From positions 1 through 8,946 of the forward strand of contig JALHUB010000162.1 in NCBI GenBank assembly GCA_022865685.1: a DNA stretch of 8,946 bases, written 5' to 3'. This DNA comes from Dehalococcoidia bacterium. GTDB lineage: Bacteria > Chloroflexota > Dehalococcoidia > DSTF01 > JALHUB01. Positions 1 to 4,900 of the stretch are shown here, in pieces (position 1 is the first letter of the stretch; each line of letters opens with the position of its first letter). The position numbers were made by a program, and so were the translations under genes. The notes beneath the pieces were generated by a model. That model saw only the letters and a program-made list of their open reading frames with translations, was not told the DNA's origin and made no database searches.

Positions 1-76
1 GACCGGCCTCCTTGCTTTGTGGCTGGGCATCTATCCGGCGCCGCTCGTGCACATTATCCCGAAGCTTGTCAACTAG
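1..76 (+). CDS. C-terminal end of a probable complex I proton-channel subunit (NuoM/NuoN/MrpD-like), 5' partial
   Basis: An open frame enters from the left edge (first full codon at 2) and stops at TAG 74-76, giving 24 residues. The peptide is hydrophobic and carries LWLGIYPAPL followed by a short amphipathic tail ending KLVN. A final membrane helix followed by a G-[IV]-[YW]-P-x-P-[LF] turn is typical of the C-termini of NADH-quinone oxidoreductase subunits M and N and the related Mrp antiporter subunit D, which move protons across the membrane. That family knowledge is the only basis for the call. The fragment is too short to choose between subunits or to exclude another polytopic membrane protein. 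Its stop overlaps by 8 bp the 3' end of the convergent minus-strand gene at 69-473. Confidence 0.45.
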   Translation, partial: TGLLALWLGIYPAPLVHIIPKLVN

Positions 77-473
77 CGAGATGCAGGGGAGCGCCGTTGA
101 TGCGTGGTGCGACACCACGTGCGACCTGGTCGACTCGACGCCGGTACGGGTTGTATGACGCCGCGCCCCGCCGGGGCCACGTCTCCATCCGCAGGCACGG
201 GCCGATCCTCGTGCTTACCCCGTCGGAGGAGGTGAGGAGATCGCCGCTCCGGTTGTAGAGGCGGTACTGGATGTTCGCGTCGAGTTCGGCGCGTAGGTCC
301 AGCAACAACTCGCCATCGTTCGAGTCGATCCTGACCCCATCAGGGAACGGCGAAATACCTTCTGATTCGGCGGCCGGACAGCCACTGGAGTCGTACAGCT
401 GAAAGCAGATCAGGAAACAACCATCTGCGTCCAGGCCGATCTTCAGAATGGTCTCATCGCTTGGAGCATCCAC
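69..473 (-). CDS. Hypothetical 134-residue acidic protein with an internal duplication
   Basis: I do not recognise a family. The frame starts at GTG 473-471 and ends at TGA 71-69. The first ~99 residues look protein-like: acidic, rich in G, D, L and beta-type alternation, with no signal peptide or membrane segment. They contain two copies of one pattern at a 46-residue offset: LYDSSG....ESEGIS (residues 26-41) and LYNRSG....SSDGVS (residues 72-87). The repeats suggest two similar beta-rich units. The last ~35 residues are basic and less convincing, and they cross a perfect DNA hairpin, so the gene may have been extended by a shifted or lost stop. No SD precedes the GTG. The frame stays open upstream to TAG 539-537 with protein-like sequence but without a standard start codon. 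It is the third gene of the leftward cluster, 70 bp after the RRM gene, and probably cotranscribed. Function unknown. Confidence 0.5.
   Translation of the reverse strand: MDAPSDETILKIGLDADGCFLICFQLYDSSGCPAAESEGISPFPDGVRIDSNDGELLLDLRAELDANIQYRLYNRSGDLLTSSDGVSTRIGPCLRMETWPRRGAASYNPYRRRVDQVARGVAPRINGAPLHLAS
103..119. terminator. Perfect 7-bp hairpin after the left-edge gene
   Basis: CGTGGTG (103-109), loop CGA, CACCACG (113-119) form a perfect inverted repeat 26 bases past the TAG at 74-76. Its position suits a transcription end for the membrane-protein gene, but no T-run follows on either strand, so it is not a classical intrinsic terminator. It lies inside the 3' part of the minus-strand ORF 69-473, where it would be translated. 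It could be a factor-dependent stop or an mRNA-stabilising hairpin. Confidence 0.3.
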
Positions 474-525
474 GAAGGAGATCGATGTGCCCAGGGCTCG
501 ATATGCTAACCTCGTGAGTACCTCC

Positions 526-538
526 AGCGCCCAGCGCT
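526..538 (-). terminator. Short GC hairpin just after the RRM gene
   Basis: On the minus strand AGCGC-TGG-GCGCT forms a perfect 5-bp stem, extendable by two T-G wobble pairs. It begins 5 bases after the TGA of the RRM gene. No U-tract follows, so termination would be weak or partial. It could instead protect the 3' end of the upstream message or separate expression of the third gene from the first two. Confidence 0.25.
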
Positions 539-543
539 AAGCT

Positions 544-864
544 TCAGGGCCTAGAATGGACAATCGGTGGTTTTCGGGGCTTGCTGCGCCCGCCGCGTGC
601 GACCTGACGACCGCCATCTGACAATGGGCGATCTACGACGACGTCCATCGTTCGTCCTCTCAATTCCACGCCTTTCAAGGCTTGCACCGCGATAGCGGCG
701 GCCCTGTGTTCAAGATCGACAAGGGCGAAGCCGCGGGCGCGGCCGGCGTGATCACGGGCGATCCGCAGAGAGCTGATTTCCCCGAAGGCCGAGAAGACGG
801 TCTGTAAGTCACTAGCGGTAGTCTTAGGGGATAGGTTTCCCACAAGTAGCGTAGTCACTTGCAT
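544..864 (-). CDS. RRM-domain RNA-binding protein (106 residues)
   Basis: A single RNA-recognition motif fills residues 4-79 with the expected beta-alpha-beta-beta-alpha-beta order. The RNP2-like strand is LLVGNL (6-11), helix 1 is SDLQTVFSAFGEI (18-30), the RNP1-like strand is RGFALVDL (44-51), and helix 2 (AAIAVQAL) leads into LRGRTMDVVVDRP. A short basic tail (GGRSKPRKPP) follows, as in many small bacterial RRM proteins. Such proteins bind single-stranded RNA; in cyanobacteria several are cold-induced. Two of the three usual RNA-stacking aromatic positions are leucine here (RNP2 position 2 and RNP1 position 5); only F46 remains. I chose the ATG at 864 because GGAGGAGGA abuts it. A GTG at 921 would add 19 residues that do not belong to the RRM fold and has no well-spaced SD. 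It is the second gene of the leftward cluster, 96 bp after the zinc-ribbon gene. Confidence 0.88.
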   Translation of the reverse strand: MQVTTLLVGNLSPKTTASDLQTVFSAFGEISSLRIARDHAGRARGFALVDLEHRAAAIAVQALKGVELRGRTMDVVVDRPLSDGGRQVARGGRSKPRKPPIVHSRP

Positions 865-873
865 TCCTCCTCC
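865..873 (-). promoter_or_regulatory. Ribosome binding site deciding the RRM start
   Basis: GGAGGAGGA on the minus strand lies directly before the ATG at 864-862. Its GGAGG core is 4 bases from the start, rather close but strong. It favours the 106-residue form over an upstream GTG start at 921. Confidence 0.7.
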
Positions 874-916
874 GCGGGGCGCGTTGCACCACTGCGGCGT
901 CGAAGCTAGCGGCTCC

Positions 917-943
917 GACACCCCTTACCGAGGGCTCTGTGTC
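917..943 (-). other. Bulged stem-loop in the spacer between zinc-ribbon and RRM genes
   Basis: Read on the minus strand: GACAC (943-939), AGAG bulge, CCCT (934-931), loop CGGTA, AGGG (925-922), GTGTC (921-917). All nine pairs are Watson-Crick, with one 4-nt bulge on the 5' side. It begins 18 bases after the zinc-ribbon stop and ends about 50 bases before the RRM ATG. There is no U-run, so it is not a standard terminator. It is a candidate processing, attenuation or protein-binding element in the operon mRNA. Confidence 0.45.
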
Positions 944-960
944 AGGGCAGCGGGTCGAGT

Positions 961-1284
961 CTAGTAGGCGCTGCGAACCGGTGTGCGCTGAGAGTAGCAA
1001 TCGCTGCAGTAGACAGGCCGGTCACCCCTCGGTTCGAATGGAACCTCAGCGTTCTTGCCGCACTGGGCGCAAACAGCCGAGTGCATGTGGCGAGCAGAAC
1101 CGACATAGCCTCCGCCATAGCTGCGGCCACCGTCACGCTCCGACTTACGGGCGGAGCGACAACCGGAGCAACGCTTTGGCTCGTTAGTGAAGCCGCGGCT
1201 CGCGTGGTACTCTTGGTCCTCTACCGAGAAGGTGAATTGCGTGCCGCAATCGACGCACGTTAGGGTTCGGTCAGTGTAGGACAC
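961..1284 (-). CDS. Double zinc-ribbon protein (CxxC pair plus CxxC-x17-CxxC), 107 residues
   Basis: Four CxxC knuckles form two zinc ribbons. The first uses C10/C13 and C39/C42 in the pattern TCVDCGTQFTFSVEDQEY...GFTNEPKRCSGCR, a form seen in small proteins annotated as probable zinc-ribbon domain. The second uses C72/C75 and C93/C96 with exactly 17 residues between the pairs (VCAQCGK...VPFEPRGDRPVYCSDCY), the CxxC-x17-CxxC signature. A basic, Gly/Tyr-rich linker (KSERDGGRSYGGGYVG, about 47-62) joins them and resembles RNA-binding RGG/RGY-type linkers. No enzymatic residues are visible, so a nucleic-acid- or protein-binding role is inferred. It starts at GTG 1284-1282, supported by AAGGAGGT 6 bases upstream, and stops at TAG 963-961. 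It heads the leftward cluster, about 100 bases after a good promoter, and is followed by the RRM gene. The exact function of the family is not established. Confidence 0.9.
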   Translation of the reverse strand: MSYTDRTLTCVDCGTQFTFSVEDQEYHASRGFTNEPKRCSGCRSARKSERDGGRSYGGGYVGSARHMHSAVCAQCGKNAEVPFEPRGDRPVYCSDCYSQRTPVRSAY

Positions 1285-1290
1285 TCGACG

Positions 1291-1298
1291 ACCTCCTT
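1291..1298 (-). promoter_or_regulatory. Ribosome binding site of the zinc-ribbon gene
   Basis: AAGGAGGT on the minus strand, a near-perfect anti-16S match, lies 6 bases before the GTG at 1284. It makes this non-ATG start secure. Confidence 0.85.
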
Positions 1299-1389
1299 AC
1301 ATGGGGTCCGCTATTCCTCGTCGCCGAGTGCAAAACAAGATTGGGGATGCGTTGCAGATCGAAGACAGGGCTTACTTTCTTACCCAAAC

Positions 1390-1418
1390 ACTATAGCACA
1401 ATTGGCACCGGTTGTCAC
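1390..1418 (-). promoter_or_regulatory. Sigma-70-type promoter with extended -10 for the leftward cluster
   Basis: On the minus strand GTGACA (1418-1413) is separated by 17 bases from TATAGT (1395-1390), each matching the sigma-70 consensus in 5 of 6 positions. TGC directly before TATAGT supplies the extended -10 TGn. Transcription would begin near 1383, giving a leader of about 98 nt before the zinc-ribbon GTG. Confidence 0.65.
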
Positions 1419-1427
1419 GCAGGGTCG

Positions 1428-1444
1428 GCAAGTCCGGCACTTGC
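1428..1444. promoter_or_regulatory. Inverted repeat just upstream of the leftward promoter (possible operator)
   Basis: GCAAGT (1428-1433), spacer CCGGC, ACTTGC (1439-1444) form a perfect 6-bp-arm palindrome. It lies about 10 bases upstream of the -35 hexamer, near -45 to -61 relative to the inferred start. That position is usual for an activator or dimeric regulator site. The regulator is unknown. Confidence 0.35.
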
Positions 1445-1699
1445 GACTCCCTCTATATCCATTGTCGGCAGGTCCGCGCGAAAGGCGAGGAGGAGCGCCC
1501 ACAACCGTTGTTGCGTGGGGGAACACCGCTTCCTACCGTCACGATGCCATTGCATAGGATGTCTCTTGCGATCAGCGTCGTTCGCGGTTTGGCGCCTCGC
1601 TCTGACTCCTCTCCAGCGGCGCGAAGTCGACGATGTCGCTCAGCGGGATGACCGGTCAGACCTGCCGGCCATCGCTGCAGGACCAGCATGCGATGTGGT

Positions 1700-1712
1700 A
1701 CGGTAGGAGGGG
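1700..1712 (+). repeat. Direct repeat copy 1 (ACGGTAGGAGGGG)
   Basis: This exact 13-nt sequence recurs at 1943-1955, 243 bp downstream. Its AGGAGG core matches a Shine-Dalgarno sequence. This copy is followed 4 bases later by GTG 1717. Confidence 0.7.
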
Positions 1713-1716
1713 CAAG

Positions 1717-1818
1717 GTGCGGGTACGTCGCCGGCTTACGTCCACGCGTGCTTCATTCAGACCAGCCATCCTCCCGGATCTCTCCCAGTTTCATCTTGAA
1801 TTGGGAAAACGACCCTAG
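1717..1818 (+). CDS. Possible 33-residue small ORF preceded by a strong SD
   Basis: GTG at 1717 follows AGGAGGGG (1705-1712) by 4 bases and the frame stops at TAG 1816-1818. The translation begins VRVRRRLTSTRASF and ends LELGKRP, a basic N-terminus without a clear membrane segment. The only support is the SD and its spacing; the composition is not persuasive. It could be a leader peptide for the gene downstream, or chance. Confidence 0.2.
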   Translation: MRVRRRLTSTRASFRPAILPDLSQFHLELGKRP

Positions 1819-1865
1819 CCGCGCCTTCCAGACGCCGAAAAGACCCAACGGAAAGCCCCTACGTC

Positions 1866-1894
1866 TTGCGGCTCAACGGACTGCACTTCATTAT
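1866..1894 (+). promoter_or_regulatory. Weak candidate promoter for the glucan synthase gene
   Basis: TTGCGG (1866-1871), a 17-base spacer and CATTAT (1889-1894) match sigma-70 consensus in only 3 and 4 of 6 positions. The position is suitable: a start near 1901 would give a leader of about 35 nt before TTG 1936. I found no better candidate between 1700 and 1930. Confidence 0.3.
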
Positions 1895-1900
1895 TGCAGT
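1880..1900. promoter_or_regulatory. Palindrome overlapping the candidate -10 (possible operator)
   Basis: ACTGCA (1880-1885), 9-base spacer, TGCAGT (1895-1900): perfect 6-bp arms centred on the CATTAT hexamer. A dimeric repressor binding here would block the candidate promoter. No regulator gene is visible in the window. Confidence 0.3.
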
Positions 1901-1918
1901 CACAGGTTCGCCGAAGTC

Positions 1919-1926
1919 AGAGAGGA
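1919..1926 (+). promoter_or_regulatory. Ribosome binding site for the TTG start of the glucan synthase
   Basis: AGAGAGGA lies 9 bases before TTG 1936, an acceptable SD at normal spacing. A stronger AGGAGGGG (1948-1955) lies inside the frame, but no ATG, GTG or TTG follows it in frame at usable distance. Confidence 0.45.
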
Positions 1927-1935
1927 CACACTGGC

Positions 1936-4900
1936 TTGAACAACGGTAGGAGGGGTCTTCGTACCGCCGTCCGCGCCATCTGGGGCCGACGCCACAGGCA
2001 GGGGGTCGAGCCCGCACGGGGCGGCGATGACCAGCCGCTGCGCGCCGAGCTGCTCAGCCTCGAGCAACTCAAGGGCCACGCGAAGGAGCTTGCGGCGCGG
2101 CACACCGTCGAGGAGAAGCGGGGTCCGGATCTTCTGCTCCCACAGCTCAATGAGAACGAGGGTGTCCTCCTCAATGCCTACCGGCTCATAACGGACGAGG
2201 GGGAAGATCAGGTTCGTGTCACTCCGGCCGGCGAGTGGCTGCGCGACAACTTCTACCTTATCGAGGAGCAAATACGGGCGGCACGGGGCCACCTGCCCAA
2301 GGGGTACAGTCAGGAGCTCCCCCGCCTGCTTGCCGGCCCCTCGACCGGCTACCCCGTTGTCTACGCCATCGCCCTGGAGCTTGTCTCGCACGGAGACGGT
2401 CGCGTCGACGCGGGCAGCTTGAGCGCTTTCGTCTCCGCCTACCAGGCCGTCAGGCCGCTGAAGTTGGGCGAGCTTTGGGCGATCCCGATCATGCTGCGCC
2501 TGGCGCTGATCAACAACCTCCGCCGCGTCGCGGCTCGAATCGCCGCCGACCGACTCGCGCGCAGCCAGGCGAATCATTGGGCCGACCGGATGGTCGAGGT
2601 CGCGGGGAAGGAGCCGACGACCCTGATCCTCACCCTCGCGGACATGGCGCGGTCCCGGCCGCAGATGTCCAGTGCCTTCGTAGCGGAACTCGCCCGCCGG
2701 CTCCAGGGCCAGGGTCCCGCGCAGGCGATGCCGCTTACCTGGCTAGAGCAACGGCTCACCGAGATGAGCCTGACGATCGAGCGGCTGATCCAGCTTGAGG
2801 GCCAGCAGCAGGCGGAGGGCCAGGTTTCGATCAGCAACAGCATCGGCAGCCTCCGCTTCCTCGACGCCACCGACTGGCGTGAGTTCGTCGAGACGATGAG
2901 CGTCGTGGAGGACACGCTCTGCGACGACCCGGCCGGCATCTACAGTCAGATGGACTTCGCCACGCGTGACCGCTACCGGCACGTCGTCGAACGCGCGGCC
3001 CGCCGAGGCGGCCTCTCGGAGCGAGAGGTGGCGCAGAAAGCGGTGGACTTGGCCGCGGCCGCACAGACGCAGGCCGGCGCCCAGGACCGGACGGCCCACA
3101 TCGGCTACTACCTGATCGACCGGGGCGTCCCGCTCTTCGAGCGCGCCGCTCAGGTCCGCCACTCGCCTTTCGAGCGACTCCGTCGAGCGGCAGGCCGCAT
3201 ACCCCTACTCCTCTACCTCGGTTCGACCTGGCTGATCGCCGCGACCGTGACGTTCGCGGTACTGGTGCAGACTATCGCCTTCGGCACCCGAGGCTGGGGG
3301 CTGCTGCCGCTCGGCGCGCTCATCCTGCTTTGCGCCAGCTCGCTCGGTATCGCAATCGTGAACTGGCTGGCGACGCTTCTCGTCAAGCCCAATACGCTGC
3401 CGCGGCTCGACTTTTCGCGGGGAATACCTTCCGACCTGCGTACGCTCGTCATCGTGCCCATGCTCCTCACCGAACCAGAGGACATCGAGAATCTGATTGG
3501 GGCGCTGGAGGTACGCTTTCTGGCGAACCACGACCGCAACCTCCACTTCGGGCTGCTGACGGACTTCCGCGATTCGCCGGCCGAGGTGATGCCGGAGGAC
3601 GAGGAACTGCTCCGTCTGGCGCACGAGGGAATCGAGACGCTCAACCGCAAGTACCAGGACGACCGCGATGACGCCTTCTTCCTCTTCCATCGACCGCGCC
3701 GCTGGAACCCTCAAGAGGGCGTCTGGATGGGCCACGAACGCAAGCGCGGGAAGCTGAGTGACCTCAACGCCCTCCTGCGCGGTGCGGAGGACGGCCGATT
3801 CTCGCTGATCGTCGGCGAACGGTCGGTGCTGCCGACCGTCAAGTACGTGATCACGCTCGACGCCGACACGGAGCTCCCTCGCGACGCCGCCCGACTCCTC
3901 GTCGGCACGCTCAGTCACCCTCTCAACCGACCGCGTTACGACGAGGCGAAGGGGCGCATATGCGAGGGCTACGGCATCCTACAACCGCGCCTATCGGCCG
4001 CGATGGCGAACGTCAGTCGCTCGCGGTTCGGCCGCCTGTTCGGCGGTGAGCCCGGCATCGACCCCTACACGCGCACCGTCTCCGATGTCTACCAGGACGC
4101 CTTCCGCGAGGGGTCTTTCACCGGCAAGGGAATCTACGACGTGGACGCCTTCGAGCGGGCGCTCGGCGGCCGCTTCCCCGAGAACCTGATCCTCAGCCAC
4201 GACCTCCTGGAAGGCTGCTACGCGCGGTCCGCGCTTGTCACTGACGTTCAGCTCCAAGAGAGCTACCCGACGCGCTTCAGTGCCGACGTAACCCGCCGCC
4301 ACCGCTGGATCCGCGGCGACTGGCAGATCGCCCGTTGGCTGTTGCCTTTTGCGCCCGACGCCAGCGGCCATCCAGCGCGCAATCCAATCTCGGCGCTCTC
4401 GCGCTGGAAGATCCTCGACAATCTGCGGCGGAGCCTCGTGCCCGGCGCGCTTGTGCTCCTCCTGCTCCTTGGGTGGACAACTCTTAGGCCGGCCTGGTTC
4501 TGGACATGCATTGTCGCCGGCATCGTCCTTCTCGGTTCGCTCCTGCCGTTCCTTGCCGACATCGCCGCCAAGCCAACGGGTCTGCCGATCCGCTTGCACC
4601 TCAGGGCGGCCACCGCGTCGGGCGCGAGGCGGATGGCCCAGAGCGCGTTCGGCCTGGCGGTCCTGCCCTACGAGGCGGCCTTCAGCCTGGACGCCGTGCT
4701 CAAGACGTGGTGGCGGATGCTCATCACGCGACGCGGGCTCCTTGAGTGGACGACGTCAAGCGACGCCAGGCGGAGCGCCAGCAAGCGGCTCGTCGAGTTC
4801 TTCCGAGTGATGTGGGCAGCACCGGCTATGGCAATTGCGGTGACGGGCTACCTCTCGGTGCAGCGGCCCATCGCGCTCCTGTCTGCGGGGCCGCTTCTGG

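Larger units (their letters stand above)
1285..1935. other. Divergent intergenic region without a convincing protein gene
   Basis: About 650 bp separate the leftward zinc-ribbon/RRM cluster from the rightward glucan synthase gene. Short open frames occur on both strands, but their translations are rich in Arg, Ser and Cys, overlap each other, and show no domain or consistent codon pattern. What can be supported is regulatory: the leftward promoter and adjacent palindrome, two copies of a 13-nt SD-containing repeat, a possible 33-codon ORF near 1717, and a weak rightward promoter overlapped by a palindrome. A small RNA gene cannot be excluded, but I see no terminator marking one. Confidence 0.6.

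Noticed and set aside
19..258. 79-codon plus-strand frame at the left edge
   Set aside because: Out of frame with the membrane-protein tail that ends at 76, and Arg/His-rich; opposite the duplicated hypothetical protein.
865..921. N-terminal extension of the RRM protein from GTG 921
   Set aside because: The 19 extra residues have no counterpart in the RRM fold and the GTG lies inside the stem-loop without a spaced SD. The ATG at 864 has an adjacent SD.
939..1187. 82-codon plus-strand frame over the zinc-ribbon gene
   Set aside because: The opposite strand encodes two clear zinc ribbons with a strong SD; this translation is Ser/Arg/Cys-rich noise.
1453..1689. 78-codon minus-strand frame upstream of the leftward promoter
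   Set aside because: No SD or motif; it overlaps competing frames on the other strand with equally poor composition.
1341..1706. 121-codon plus-strand frame in the intergenic region
   Set aside because: Composition rich in Ser, Arg and Cys, no SD and no domain. It covers the leftward promoter and palindrome.
2235..2798. 187-codon plus-strand frame
   Set aside because: Out-of-frame shadow of the glucan synthase N-terminal region, rich in Arg and Pro.
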